In this document: one piece after another, positions 21,528-32,797 of the stretch
How positions within the stretch are numbered: position 1 is the stretch's first letter
Layout of the letters: each line of letters opens with the position of its first letter
Origin: Nectonema munidae
Lineage: Eukaryota; Nematomorpha; Nectonematoida; Nectonematidae
Length of the DNA: 64,000 nt
Assembly (NCBI GenBank): GCA_030549495.1
Contig: JAUIRK010000925.1
Location: 310,001-374,000 of the forward strand
Direction: 5' to 3'
The notes under the pieces: generated by a model
The model's input: the letters and a program-made list of their open reading frames with translations, nothing else
Told to the model about the DNA's origin: nothing
Database searches by the model: none
Program-made: the position numbers and the translations under genes

Positions 21528-21785
21528 ATGCACGACTCGAGTGTAAAAATGACAACTCTCGGAGAATCGAGGAAATTTGAATTTATAAATGGTGAGGCAA
21601 GATCTGAAGACCAAATGCCAATTTGCAATACAGTGGTATTGAAGGAAGATGTATCGAACGATTGGTTCGCATTGTGTATTTTTGTCTTTATGTGTGTGTG
21701 TGTGTGTGATTTCCAGATGAAATCTCTCCTTCTCTCTCCTATCCCTTTGTCTCTAAGTTGGAGAGAAGTTTCCAGTTCGTTTTAG
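21528..21785 (+). CDS. Possible first coding exon, unrecognised
   Basis: An ATG at 21,528 opens a frame of 85 codons (a second in-frame ATG lies at 21,549). The first about 25 codons look protein-like and are followed by a good splice-donor match (aatg|gtgagg, about 21,590). Downstream the frame runs through a GT microsatellite (21,691-21,709), which is more like intron. The region is more G+C-rich than its surroundings. No domain is recognised, so the call rests only on start, composition and donor. Confidence 0.2.
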   Translation: MHDSSVKMTTLGESRKFEFINGEARSEDQMPICNTVVLKEDVSNDWFALCIFVFMCVCVCDFQMKSLLLSPIPLSLSWREVSSSF

Positions 21786-22955
21786 TTCTTTTGTCTAGTA
21801 CCGCAAATTATTATATTTGCTGTTTTTGTTTGGCAGGGGTTTCTTTGTTTTGATACGCAATTCCAAAACGACAAACACACACTATCATGCACAGATACGG
21901 ATAAATACGCGATTATCATTTAAATAAATGAGAGATTATTTCACCAGATTTTAATCATTATTGACATGCTCTATCGAGCAAAAGGCATACTTTTATCGCA
22001 AACTTTAATTACTTTGTTTCAGCATTAAAAGGAGATAGGAATATCGAGTGTAAACACTTCATCTTTCAAAAATAAAAATTTTCGCATGAAAACGTTTGCC
22101 CCACAGGCCTCTTCTTTATTTGAATTTCATAGAAAATAGGGGATAATTGATCGAATGTCTAAGTGATGAAAAAGATCATCTTAATGTTAGTAAATTTTTA
22201 GTTAGTTAGAGACGTGGTTAGTTAAAACTTGAAAAATGCAAACCCTAGTGTTGAATCGAATAAAAAAGAAAAATTGGATATTATCTCACATCTCATGCAT
22301 TGGCAGTACTCATTACTGTTTCGAGTTGATATATGAAATGCTCTAACCCAAACCCTTCATATATTTTTCAAGTATTCGAAATATTCACGTGTCCAATAAT
22401 ATCTTAAGAATTTTAAATTTGTAAAGAAATTCAAAAGTTATTCCATAGTTTTGAACTTTGAATGCGTTTATATCCATTTCCTTTTGTCATATTTAGTTCG
22501 ATTTCCTTTTTAGTACATACAACATATTTTCTGCGCTAAACCACAAAAAGGTCCATGTTGTATGATACGATAAAAAAATTCAACTTAAAAAGAGGAGAAC
22601 GTAGAATGAAAATGGAACCTGGGTTAAAAAAATGAGTTAAATAAATGGCATGTAGATTAACTTGCACAAACCTTTATAATGTTTAAACGCGAGGAGCTAA
22701 ATAGAATACTTCTCGATAAAAAGTTTTGTAGCGATTTAAAATGTATCATATATTTATATACAATTAGTCCTTATGAGTTTATTGGAATAGGGGTAGGATT
22801 GAGTTATAACTGTCATTGAAGATCTTCAACAAGAATATTTGAGAAAACATTGTTTTGATAACAATGTCCTTTTTAAACGAGATAGACACAGTTTCTCAAT
22901 TCTAACATTTCCAATATTTTTTAATTTATATGATTTAATATGGACATCATGTTCA
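21786..22955. other. Non-coding sequence, nothing recognised
   Basis: AT-rich throughout, with no repeat or coding signature that can be supported. Confidence 0.35.
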
Positions 22956-22964
22956 CATAAAATA

Positions 22965-23040
22965 CAAAACATCTGGTTTAATTTATATAAAAACTTATTG
23001 AAAAAAACAAGCAGTCAGAAAACAGCAAAAACCTGAGCTT
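22965..23040. repeat. Degenerate piggyBac-MITE remnant
   Basis: tttaatttatataaaaactt followed by an AAGCAG-like motif matches the interior of the piggyBac MITE at 52,116-52,226 (cttaatttatataaaaactc ... aagcagac). Its ends are not preserved. Confidence 0.45.
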
Positions 23041-23116
23041 ATATAAACGGCGTATTCATCAAAGCTTGCTTCATAATTCAACCTTAGGAGCCTAAAATGC
23101 CACATGTGCATCTTCT

Positions 23117-24690
23117 TCTCAGATATTAATACGTTTTTATAAATATTTTTAGTGTGATATATATATTTCAACTATGTTGAATTTAGTGATGATGTCGACA
23201 TTTTATCAAAACCTGTCAAGATTGATTTATATATGACAGCTCATCTCAAAGACGAAATTTTTAATTAAATAATTATATAAAGTTTTTTACACATATATAC
23301 CCATTTTCAGTATTCTGAGTTTACTGGTGATGTTCATTTTTTTTAATGAAAATCAGTCAAATCTATCAAAAAATGATTTTAAATATGACAGTTCATTGTC
23401 AAAATTAAAATTGTTATTCTTATAAAAAGTTTTTTATACAAATATATACCCATTTTCAAGTATGTAGAATTTAGTGGTGATGTTCTTTTTGATGACAATC
23501 AATCAAACCTGCCAATCAATGTCAAATATATAAACTTCAAAATAAATTCTACTTACAGTATTTCTCTGGTAATTATTTTCTTAATTTATTTAATAAACCA
23601 ACTTTAGGTGTTTAATTCACTCAAAATATTCATTTGTCAGTAAATTAGGTATCTCGATAGGACCTCCATCGTTTTGGCTACAAATTCGTTATCGACTTGT
23701 AGTCTCTACTTCATTTCTTCTTAACTTTATACGGTATGTAATTTTACTTTTAATTCTGATGATCTTTTCTTAGTAGCTCTTTTTTCATTAGAAATTTATT
23801 TTCCTCAATTTGTGTTCAAAAAAAACTTTTTTAAGGATTTATTTTGAACAGATTTTACCCGCTCTCAAAGCCTTCTGTTTAAAGAATCTTCTTGATGATC
23901 TTCGACTTTTTTTATCAGTATCTTGTAATTTATTATCAGGTTTATATGAAGAGATATTCATCCTGGATATTTGTTAACGAATCCCAGTTCAAGAGTTTTG
24001 TTTTTGATGAAATCATTTGTTATGTTTATTGTTCAATTACAAAAATGTATGCACTTTCTTCATCTAAAAGACTCGCTCTTCACGCAAAATAAAAAGATGG
24101 ACAAATTCAATTTAAATTTAAAATGATCTTGATAGTGACTAAATTTTCACATATTGGCATCTGTGACAGTTTTGATAACTTTGACCTATTCAAAATTTTC
24201 AGATTTCCTATTCATCTTCGTGAAATGATCGTTGTAATCTTAACTGATAAGGTATATGTTTAAAGATTTTTTATTTTGTAAAAGAGCAACTTCTTTTTCA
24301 CGATTAAAATCTTAGATAAAATAAGCATAGTCTATTTGGTAAAAAAAATAAAATTTGAATCAATATTTTTGGAGACAATTTTTAGAAGTAAAATGAAAAT
24401 TTGATTAACATTTTCTAAAATTTGAAATCAATATTTTTGGACGTAAACGACATATTTTATTGATACTTAAAGTTATTTTCATATCCTAAATCCAAAAACT
24501 GAGTCCAGAAATGAAACCAGCATGAATGATTTAGTATTCAACACATCTTTTATGTAAAATTTTAAGAGATATTTTATTAGATATATTTCTAATCAATCAA
24601 AATTTGATGAACATTTTCTAAAAAGTAGCCAAATTTGTGTCAAACATTATTAACACAAAATGGATTATTTGTATGTAACTATTTTTTTAT
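23117..24690 (-). repeat. Unclassified array-flanked repeat, copy B (short form)
   Basis: Reading the minus strand, about two units of tandem array 1 (24,680-24,340) are followed by a unique core (24,340-23,560) and then about three units of tandem array 2 (23,540-23,117; shared string acacatatatacccatt). It aligns over nearly its whole length, in direct orientation, with copy C at 57.5-59.3 kb and in inverted orientation with copy A. It lacks the ~440-base zone seen in A and D. No intact protein frame is present. Confidence 0.75.
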
Positions 24691-25831
24691 CATCCGAAAT
24701 GTTTTGCTTGAAATAAGATTTTTTTAAATTTTGATAGATTTTAGATGTTAGCAAAGTTTGGATGTGAAACCAAAAAGTTGGCAAAACTAAAGTGTACTCA
24801 TAAACCTTTTTCCTAAGAATATAATAATGACCTTGGTCTAAGACTTTTTTTAGATTCTGGAAACTTGATGTTGTGCCACGTGAGGAAATGTTCTCCGTGC
24901 GTGATTAAAGCCTAAGCTTCCGGTCTAACAGGTAAGGAAAAAACAAATCATTTTATGGGAGTTTTGGATTCAAATGTTCTCGCTCTTCAAAGAAAGAAAA
25001 CTTTTCTTCTACGATGACAGTAGTGGAAGTAGCTTTCAAAATAACTTTTGTTGCTAGAGAGAAAATTCAAAACAGAAATATTGATTTTAGAAAAAGACTT
25101 ACAAGTTGAAAGGAAGTACTAGTAGATTAATCGATTTTCACATAATCACTCACTCCGAGAAGACTTCGTGAGAGAAAGATTGCCAGGAGCTGCTGCAAAA
25201 GTAATACACGTACCTCAATGTGTGTATGTGTATATATATGTATATATGTGCTCACAGGCAACGTATGAAATCGGTAGACTAACTAACACACCAATCAGAC
25301 TAACTGATTTGAAAGTCTGGCTGACACACGCTAGTTAGTACCTTTGTAGGCGGCCTTAATCGCACACCACCACGACAGCAAAAGAGTGGATAACCAACTT
25401 CAACTCTTTCAAATGCAAAAAGAATCTGTGCTCCACGTAAAGCAATTTTTTAGCGCAAAAAGCAATTAAAGTCAAAAGTGAAAGAAATGAATGCTAATCG
25501 ATTTCCTCCTCATCATCACTTATAAAGAAAGTTTAGGCGAGAAGGCACACAAGTATATTGTATACACACATTATATATGTATATATAATACCTTGCTTCG
25601 TTCCTTTGAAGATCTGAGATCGCTTCCTCTAATTCTTCCTTTGTGAAGGATGTTTTATTCAAATTATCATATAAATGAGATATTGCGATGAGCACTCCTT
25701 TATACTCGGCCTAGGTACACACACACACACATAAGATATTTTTGCTGGCCTTAAGGCATAAATATCACACCTTATTTTTTATAGTAGAGACTGAGTTGCT
25801 AAGGAGGATTCAGGCCTCAAAATCAGGAACA
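24691..25831. other. Non-coding, relatively G+C-rich stretch; possible untranslated exon
   Basis: The stretch at 24,870-25,450 is richer in G+C than its surroundings and includes an E-box (CACGTG, about 24,878) and a good splice-donor sequence (taacag|gtaagg, about 24,929). A promoter with a 5' non-coding exon is possible but unproven. TATG/TATA simple repeats occur near 25,220-25,250 and 25,575, and AC repeats near 25,720. Confidence 0.25.
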
Positions 25832-26058
25832 TTAACCCATTAAGTAAGTACCATAGAAAGCAGACGATATCTAAAAAAACGCAGACGATATCTAAAAAAA
25901 CGCAGACGATATCTAAAAAAACGCAGACGATATCTAAAAAAAACGCAGACGATATCTAAAAAAACGCAGACGATTTATATTCAAAGTCATTGAAAAAAGC
26001 AGATGAAGATGAAATTACTTATGTTCCAAAATAGGAACATTGGCCGTAAATGGGTTAA
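25832..26058. mobile_element. piggyBac MITE with internal 21-bp minisatellite
   Basis: The element at 25,836-26,054 starts CCCATTAAGTA and ends aaatggg, and is flanked by the TTAA duplication on both sides, as in piggyBac. Its interior holds five tandem units of gcagacgatatctaaaaaaac (21-22 bp each; about 25,860-25,965). The relatives at 50.1 kb and 52.2 kb have a single unit. Confidence 0.88.
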
Positions 26059-27180
26059 GAAACTTGCTTAGCAACCCTCTGGCTTCACATGGATGGATGA
26101 TGATCTCTTGTTAAATTTTGGTGAAACAGCGCTTCATATCTCCCCTTCCCAAGAAATGAAAAATAAATGATGATATAAGTTATCTTTAATATGATTTTTA
26201 ATAAAAATAACAATTTATGAAATGATCTAGAAAATGGAGTCAAAAATAATGTCCTATAAGATATATATATACTATAATAAATGTCCAATAAGATCATCAG
26301 AACAAGCTTAAAATGTCTGCAAAAATTGACAATTGTCAAAATGCATAACTCTGCCAATTATTACTGTCATCAAAGGACTCACTAACTAATTAAATAATAG
26401 AAATAACTAACTGACAGTTTAACTACACAATTTTTTGAACTAAAATAATGGTCTATACCCATACCATATGATTATAATCATACATTTTAAAACTAAATAA
26501 AATACTTCACATATCAAAAATATAATTAACATAAAATTGTTTGGTGAATTAAATAAAACTCATACTCAGTATGTCAAGTTTTTCAGTTATGCAAGGGGGC
26601 GACAATTTTGAATTGAGATCGGATTTGAGTTTAACGGGAATTGATAGAATTCGGTTCTATGAAAAAAATCTTTCATGCCACATAAACATATAAAATATTT
26701 TTCCCCGAGGACCAGAAAGTATTCCCCGTATTTTAAAGCCTAAAAGGTTTATCCCTACTGCTTTCACTAACTGAAAGAGCTACTAAATTAACGTAATAGA
26801 ATCCACAAGTAGAGATATTCATTTTATCAAATTTTTTAGTTTTTTTAAATCAAAATTGTCTTGAATATCAAATCTTAGGGCAATGTTTTTACAATTTCCT
26901 TCAATTTATTTTAATTAAAGTTACAAATTGGTAAATCATTCTAATTTTAATTATAAAAATTATTTGTTTTTTTAAGAGTTATGAGAGTAGACCTTTATGA
27001 TATTGTGGATAATAATAAATGTTAGATTTGCCTCTAATTATAATGTTGGCGTAACATTTTTATTCAATTGAAAAAACTGACCGGTGAAATTGTTACCGAA
27101 TGAAAGTCAAATATTACAAAGCTCATTCTTTCTGTACTCTTTTCTGTACAATCAATTTCATCATCTAATTATCGCGAATC
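26059..27180. other. Non-coding sequence, nothing recognised
   Basis: AT-rich. A minus-strand open frame at 26,085-26,357 is hydrophobic but shows no domain. Confidence 0.35.
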
Positions 27181-27477
27181 ACTTAGGGCAGGCTTCTTCA
27201 ACCCAGGATCCAGGGCTCTTTTTGGGCCCTGAGAAAAACGATTTGGCCCCCATTACTTTTCATCAGACTTCAGAAGTTAAAAGTTTTCGAATAAAATAAT
27301 AAAAATTTCACTTATATACTTATATCTGCATATATTTTGGCACCGATCACAAAAAATTAAAGTATTGTGTTGGTTCTATTTATATGTACCCTTAAATAGA
27401 ATTTTTAGGGCCTAGAGTTAATTTCAATATCATTTTGGGCCCGCGTATAAAAAGGGCTGAAGAACCCTGACTTAGTG
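27181..27477. mobile_element. hAT MITE with near-perfect inverted ends
   Basis: The 281-base element (27,189-27,469) begins CAGGCTTCTTCAACCC and ends GGGCTGAAGAACCCTG, inverted copies with two mismatches. The flanking 8-mers are ACTTAGGG and ACTTAGTG, a slightly decayed target duplication. The interior has no coding sequence. Confidence 0.85.
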
Positions 27478-28115
27478 AATAGAATGGCTAATTCATATTT
27501 TCTTCATGGTTTTTCATTATAATTTAAAATTTTGTAATTAAAAATGATTTTTAATATTTTAGGAATCATTTTTTTGTTTAAAATTTTATAGAATTTTACA
27601 GAATTGAGGAAGACTTAAAAGGTTTATGAAGGTCTCCCCAAAGACAACTCCCACCCCCAATCAAATATTTTATGTTTTGTGCTAACATTTTGTTAAAAAG
27701 AGTGTGCTCACGTGAAAATTTTAAGGCCTTTGATTGAAATTCCTTGCTACACCATTCGAACAGATAGTCTAGGCTTAAACTAACTTTATGTAAAATACTA
27801 AAAAACTCTAATTTAAATTGATTTCATATGTGAATGCAATCCTGAGAAAATTTTCACTAGAATCAGATTCTGATTTATTAAAATCGCAATTACAATTACA
27901 GAAATTCTGAGACGTAATCAGTATCAAATCATTTTTTAAAATATCCAAAATCAGAATCAAAGTCAGACCTAAAGAACCACAAAAATGAGATTCTTTTAAT
28001 AATTGTAGTGCTGGAAGCTTCGTTGGTATACATTAGGAGAACGAGCATAGTTTCCTGAAAAAATAAGAAATGAGTTTCAGAGTATCTTACCTATCGAGGA
28101 AACACAATGAGATGA
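27478..28115. other. Non-coding sequence, nothing recognised
   Basis: No supported structure. Imperfect aatcag/attctga-type repeats lie at 27,850-27,980. Confidence 0.35.
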
Positions 28116-28825
28116 GTAGAGACTAGGGTGTCCACCCCGGGATTCCTCGTCCTCGAGTCCCCGGGGAATCGTGAAATTTCAAAATCCTCGTCCTCGAAAA
28201 AAATGTTTAAATTTCCTCGGGGAATTTTTGAAAATTTTTTTTTGTCGAATCTGACGACAAAAATATCGAAGTAACGGAGAAGAAAGATGAAACATTAATC
28301 GTTAGCAAGCAAAAAACAGAGAAGAAAAGCGCGAAGGAGGAATTGGACGAATTTCTGAAGATTAATGAAAATGAAGAACGTGAAACTAAAAGCAAGATTT
28401 CAAGCATAGAGGAAATAATGAAAAAAACATTTGACCTTTATTTAGAAACAAATAGGAGGCCCAAAGTTTTAGAAACTTTATTCAAAAATTTAAAGAGCAT
28501 AAAACCAACTTCTGTGAATGCCGAAAGAGTGTTTTCGTCAATGGGTTATTTTTCTACAAAAATAAGAAACCAGTTGAATGATGAAACTTTGAACGCTCTA
28601 ATTTTTCTTAGATATTTTTTTAAAACATAAATCTTTTATGCATTTAAATTTTTTTCAATAAAAATCTTATATGAGACTTTTAAATTTTCTTTTCTGAACA
28701 GTTTTTACTGTAAAAAAATCGCTTTTTCTTCCCTGGGGAATCCCCGGGGAAATTTTCAAAAATTACGAGGTCCTCGTTCCCCGGGGAATGAAAAAAGAAC
28801 TTAAAGTGGACACACTAGTAGAGAC
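28116..28825 (+). mobile_element. Second short hAT element with perfect 8-bp target duplications
   Basis: The 694-base element (28,124-28,817) starts TAGGGTGTCCAC and ends GTGGACACACTA, flanked on both sides by GTAGAGAC. The subterminal regions contain repeated CCTCG and CCCCGGGG motifs, likely transposase-binding sites. Only the transposase C-terminus is retained. Its size, layout and target resemble the hAT at 6.84-7.55 kb, although terminal and internal sequences differ. Confidence 0.92.
28343..28630 (+). CDS. hAT dimerisation-domain protein, open frame
   Basis: An uninterrupted 95-codon frame starts at a GTG or other in-frame codon near 28,343. The first part is acidic and helical (FLKINENEERETKSKISSIE). 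The C-terminal half is a standard hAT dimerisation domain: KPTSVNAERVFSSMGYFSTK, then IRNQLNDETLNALIFLRYFF. It stops at 28,628-28,630 inside the element. No catalytic Asp region or zinc finger is present, so it cannot act as a transposase. If translated it could at most pair with a full-length hAT protein. The full-length family member is not in this window. Confidence 0.7.
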   Translation: MDEFLKINENEERETKSKISSIEEIMKKTFDLYLETNRRPKVLETLFKNLKSIKPTSVNAERVFSSMGYFSTKIRNQLNDETLNALIFLRYFFKT

Positions 28826-29745
28826 CACTGGTAGAGAAAGATTTTTTCATTCCTTGAGCGAGAAGTCATGTACCCCTACCTGCCCTTTAGTGTTTAACAT
28901 AGGGATGCTAAACTCTTTTTTAAGCTGATAAATTTGTACATATCAGAGCTGGCGCCGATTCTAGATAATGATTCTGTTTCTGATTCTCTGATTTTTTTAA
29001 TTACAACTTTGATTCTGATTCTGACTTTTTCATTTCTAAAATTGTTTTTTTAATTTTGATTCTGATTAGTATAAAAAATAGGTTCACGTGCAATTGGGTG
29101 TCAAGACAATTTGTCATGGAGGCAATATTATTATCAATATATTTATAGGCTGAAATGTCTTGAGACCGAATTATCCTCGTTACCACCAGTATCTCAATAA
29201 ACAAAGATCACCTGCTTCTAGTTAAATAAAAACTTAGTAAAAAGGATAAGCAGACAATTAGTTTTCAAAAACGGGTGAGTTAAGTTAAAGAAGATATAAA
29301 TGCTGTTTTTATATGGCTGATAAAAAATCAAAAATTTTGGAGTGTTCTGAATATTATATAAATAATAGAGAAAATGCATGATAGGAAGGCACACTTTTTT
29401 TGGAAATTAGTTGAATGTTTTGGGATTATTAAATATAAAGACATTGATGGAAATGATGTCTGGGATAGACAAGAATGGAGAAGGAAAATAAAAAAAACCG
29501 ACCCCATGGAAAATGTGAAAAGATAAAGAAAAAGAAGAAGTTTTTGGTACGTCCGATAGCTCTTAAAAGAAGGTAAAATGAAATTAATTATACGTAAGAA
29601 GGATATAGCATAAAATAACTATCTTCATTATACCTATGTTAAAGGTAAAACAATGTTTGATCTCAAAAAAAGTGTTGATTATTTTTTCCTTAGACAAATA
29701 ATAATTAAAAACATGAAACCAAAAGAGTAATTTTTACGCTAAAAA
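28826..29745. other. Non-coding sequence with a piggyBac-MITE-like scrap
   Basis: taaaaacttagtaaaaagg followed by aagcagac at about 29,225-29,255 resembles the interior of the piggyBac MITE at 52.1 kb. The rest shows nothing recognisable. Confidence 0.4.
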
Positions 29746-29909
29746 CAGATTAAAAAACTCTGCAAAAATTCGTTTTGGGAAAATTTGTATACTAAAGAGA
29801 TCATTAATGATATTTGGAACTATATTAAAAGACTTATTTTCTCTTCCTCGTTGATATCTTTGATAATATTCACTGTGTTTCTTGGTTGAATATATAGTTA
29901 TATTTTGTG

Positions 29910-30827
29910 ATGAAAAGTAAAACAAAGATACCAGTGATGAAAAGTAAAACAAAATCTGGTAAAAAAGTTGTAGAAGATTGGACATGTAGTTTTTGTTCCT
30001 TAAATGTAGATGATATGATTAGATGCTCTTCATGTGCTGCTTGGTACTGCCATTCTTGTCAGAATATTGAAGAGGAATTATGTAGAGTTATAGAATTATG
30101 GGAAGGTCGAGGCATTCGTTGGTATTGTGATAAATGTAGTAGAGGGGAAGAAAAACCAGCACAGACTTTATTAAGTGAGTATGAAAAAGAAAATTCTAAG
30201 AAATTTTCCAAAGTGAATGACTTACTTAATAAATTTGAAGAGAAAATCTCAAATATGGAAAAATCTCAGCAAAATACTAATGTAGCAATTGAAAATTCAA
30301 TGGTGGAAATAAATTTAAACTTGTCTAATATTGAGAAGACAAGTGTCATTATTAAAGATAGTTCTGATCAAATGAAAGAAACATATAGTAATGTTATAGT
30401 ATCATCAAGTTTATCATCTGACTTTAAAAGTATTGTTAATGAAGCTTTTATCCAACAAAGAAATGTTGAAGATGATAAAAAAAGAAGAGTTATGAATTAC
30501 GTCATACATGGTGTTGATGAGGTTCAAGACAATGATGGTACTAAAATTGATGATAGAAAATATATTGAGGAATTGTTTCAGAAACATCTTAATTTGAAAG
30601 ATGTCAAAGTTAAAGAAAGTCGGAGATTGGGTAAAATAAGTAAATATCAGACCAAAGCAAGAAGACCTTTACGTATTGTTTATGAAAACTTAGAATCAAA
30701 AGAGAAGGTCACAGCTTCTTTATACCTTTTAAAGAATTCCCCAAGTAATTTTAGACATATTTTCATATCCAATGATTTGAATCAAGATGAAAGGATCAAG
30801 TTAAATGAAATGTGTCAGAAGGCTTAA
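29910..30827 (+). CDS. LINE ORF1 protein: PHD finger, coiled coil, RRM-like domain
   Basis: ATG at 29,910 gives about 305 residues. A zinc finger of PHD type occupies residues 26-76 (Cys26-Cys29, Cys39-Cys42, Cys47/His48-Cys50, Cys73-Cys76, with Trp before the last pair). Residues about 85-170 are Glu/Lys/Asn-rich and helical, likely a coiled coil for self-association. Residues about 190-300 resemble the RRM-type RNA-binding region of LINE ORF1 proteins (MNYVIHGVDEV, ESRRLGK, RRPLRIVYENLES, IFISNDLNQDERIK). Known ORF1 proteins of this kind bind the element RNA. The frame is intact. It ends about 460 bases before the ORF2 frame. The N-terminus contains a short direct repeat (MKSKTK twice). Confidence 0.85.
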   Translation: MKSKTKIPVMKSKTKSGKKVVEDWTCSFCSLNVDDMIRCSSCAAWYCHSCQNIEEELCRVIELWEGRGIRWYCDKCSRGEEKPAQTLLSEYEKENSKKFSKVNDLLNKFEEKISNMEKSQQNTNVAIENSMVEINLNLSNIEKTSVIIKDSSDQMKETYSNVIVSSSLSSDFKSIVNEAFIQQRNVEDDKKRRVMNYVIHGVDEVQDNDGTKIDDRKYIEELFQKHLNLKDVKVKESRRLGKISKYQTKARRPLRIVYENLESKEKVTASLYLLKNSPSNFRHIFISNDLNQDERIKLNEMCQKA

Positions 30828-30984
30828 AGTAAGAACACTGAAATTAACTCTGATTATCATTTCATTGTAAAAGGGGATCCTATTTGTGGTATGAGTATTG
30901 TTAAGAGGTATTTTCGGAGAAAAGATTAGTTAATGCTTCTAATAGTTTTGGTTCTTTTTTAAATTATAAGAGTTACAAGTTCTT

Positions 30985-31275
30985 AAAGATTTTTTATACT
31001 AACGCAAATCAATTATTGTCAAAAATAGATGAAATTAAAATAATAATTAAAATTTATAACTTTGATATACTTTTTGTTACTGAGTTTTTATCAAAAAAAA
31101 CGATATAAAAAATTTTAACCTTAATCTTTTTAACATTGATGGCTTCAAAATGTTCCATAATATAGATCATGAATACTTTACTAGTGATAACTTAACAAAT
31201 AGAAGGGGTATAATTTGTTATTTTAAAAGCTATTTGTCTGTATACATGCTTCCATTTAAAACTAATTTCACAACC
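30985..31275 (+). pseudogene. Truncated LINE endonuclease start
   Basis: The plus strand reads FYTNANQLLSKIDEIKIIIK, then YNFDILFVTEFL (about 30,985-31,095). This is the N-terminal part of the APE-type endonuclease, with Asn near the start and the Glu of the VTE motif visible. After a small frame change comes FNIDGFKMF-like sequence and RRGIICYFKSYL (about 31,200-31,235). The catalytic His and later Asp/Asn motifs are missing because the sequence passes directly into the reverse-transcriptase linker at about 31,275. The copy therefore has an internal deletion of much of the endonuclease. Confidence 0.75.
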
Positions 31276-31285
31276 CTTTGATAGA

Positions 31286-32797
31286 ATGACTATAGAAATA
31301 TCCGAAGTATACCATAAGCTCAAAAGTCTAGATGTTTCTAAATCACCTGGTATTGACAACATTTCACCGCTTTTTTTTCAAAAACTCTGTAATGTTTTAG
31401 CGAAGCCTCTAACAGTTTTATATAATAAGTCTTTAGTGGAGCGTAAACTACCTGAATCATGGAAATTAAGCTGCGTATCACCGGTTTTTAAAAAAGGTGA
31501 GAAAAAGCTCATTACTAATTATAGACCAATATCAGTCATTAATATAATTTTCAAAGTGCTTGAATCGATTATAAAGGACAAGGTTGTTGACCATCTTGAT
31601 AAAAACACTTTGATATCGCGGCAACAGCATGGCTTTCTTCCAAAAAAATCAACAATAACAAATCTAATTGAATTTTCTAATGAATTTTCCCTTGAAATGA
31701 ATATCAGTAAAACTGTGAACATTATTTATTTGGACTTTCAGAAGGCTTTTGATACTGTCCCCCATGAAAGACTCTTGTTAAAGTTGAAATCTTATGGTAT
31801 AGGAGAAAACCTTATAGAATGGTTCAGGGGCTATATTTTTAATAGAAAATTTATTGTTCGATTGAATGGATTATTCTCATCAACTTCAGAAATAATAAGT
31901 GGAATCCCTCAAGGTTCTGTATTGGGACCTGTATTTTTCTCTATGTTTATAAATGATATTTGTGATGATCTAAAATCAAATATAAAAATTTATGCTGATG
32001 ATATAAAATTATTCAAGGGTTCAAAGGGTGAAGGTACGAAGAATATACAGAATGATCTATACAAAATATATAGATGGAGTAAAGAATGGGATATGCAGTT
32101 GAATATAAATAAGTGCTATCACCTTCAAATTGGAAAAAAAGAGGATGCCAGTTTTTATATAGGCGGAACTAAGCTAAACCAAGTTGAAAAGCATAATGAT
32201 CTAGGATTAATCGTTGATTCAAAGTTTTGTTTCTCAGATCATGTATTGCACGTTGTCAAGAAAGCCTTCACTATTCTACACATCTTGAACAATACCTTCA
32301 TCTTATCTGAAATCGAAATTTCTCTGTATTTATACAAATCTTTAGTCAGACCTGTTCTGGAATACGCAAATGTAATTTTTGGAAGTTCATCAATTATCAA
32401 CATCAGAAAAATAGAAAAGGTTCAAAAAGTATTCACAAAGCACTTGAAAGGAATGCAAAATTTATGTTATATTGAAAGACTTCAAAAGATTGACCTGCCT
32501 TCTTTATATTATCGAAGCCTGAGAAATGAAATGATATCAATATTTAATATCGTAAAAGGAAATATGAAGATTGATGAGAAAGTTTTGCCTGAATATTCGA
32601 AGAGAATTTCCAGATCACACTTGCTGAAGTTTGCACCTGAATCCTTTCAAAGTAAGTATAGAAGCAGATACTTAATCCAAAGAGCATACAATCACTGGAA
32701 TGGCTTACCTAATGAAGTTGTTAACTCAATTACTGTGAAAGAATTTGAAAAAAAACTCGATGAATTTTTGAAAGACAAAAGATTTGCCGTTCCTTGA
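31286..32797 (+). CDS. LINE ORF2 reverse transcriptase (intact RT, endonuclease deleted)
   Basis: The frame is 503 codons without interruption. Order of motifs: SKSPGIDNISP (residues 18-28), TNYRPISVIN (78-86), RQQHGFLPKKST (112-123), YLDFQKAFDTVPHERL (148-163, first catalytic Asp 150), SGIPQGSVLGPVFF (205-218) and YADDIKLF (236-243, catalytic Asp pair). The thumb and C-terminal region follow, with SLYLYKSLVRPVLEYANVIFG near 340-360, typical of CR1/Jockey-superfamily proteins. The enzyme would copy element RNA at a nicked target. Without the endonuclease it could not nick DNA by itself. The upstream ATG is probably internal to the original ORF2. The minus-strand frame at 31,519-31,722 is a shadow. 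Confidence 0.92.
   Translation: MTIEISEVYHKLKSLDVSKSPGIDNISPLFFQKLCNVLAKPLTVLYNKSLVERKLPESWKLSCVSPVFKKGEKKLITNYRPISVINIIFKVLESIIKDKVVDHLDKNTLISRQQHGFLPKKSTITNLIEFSNEFSLEMNISKTVNIIYLDFQKAFDTVPHERLLLKLKSYGIGENLIEWFRGYIFNRKFIVRLNGLFSSTSEIISGIPQGSVLGPVFFSMFINDICDDLKSNIKIYADDIKLFKGSKGEGTKNIQNDLYKIYRWSKEWDMQLNINKCYHLQIGKKEDASFYIGGTKLNQVEKHNDLGLIVDSKFCFSDHVLHVVKKAFTILHILNNTFILSEIEISLYLYKSLVRPVLEYANVIFGSSSIINIRKIEKVQKVFTKHLKGMQNLCYIERLQKIDLPSLYYRSLRNEMISIFNIVKGNMKIDEKVLPEYSKRISRSHLLKFAPESFQSKYRSRYLIQRAYNHWNGLPNEVVNSITVKEFEKKLDEFLKDKRFAVP

Noticed and set aside
25860-25980. Regular direct repeats considered as a CRISPR array.
   Set aside because: The 21-base units are contiguous with no spacers, lie inside a piggyBac MITE, and the DNA is eukaryotic.
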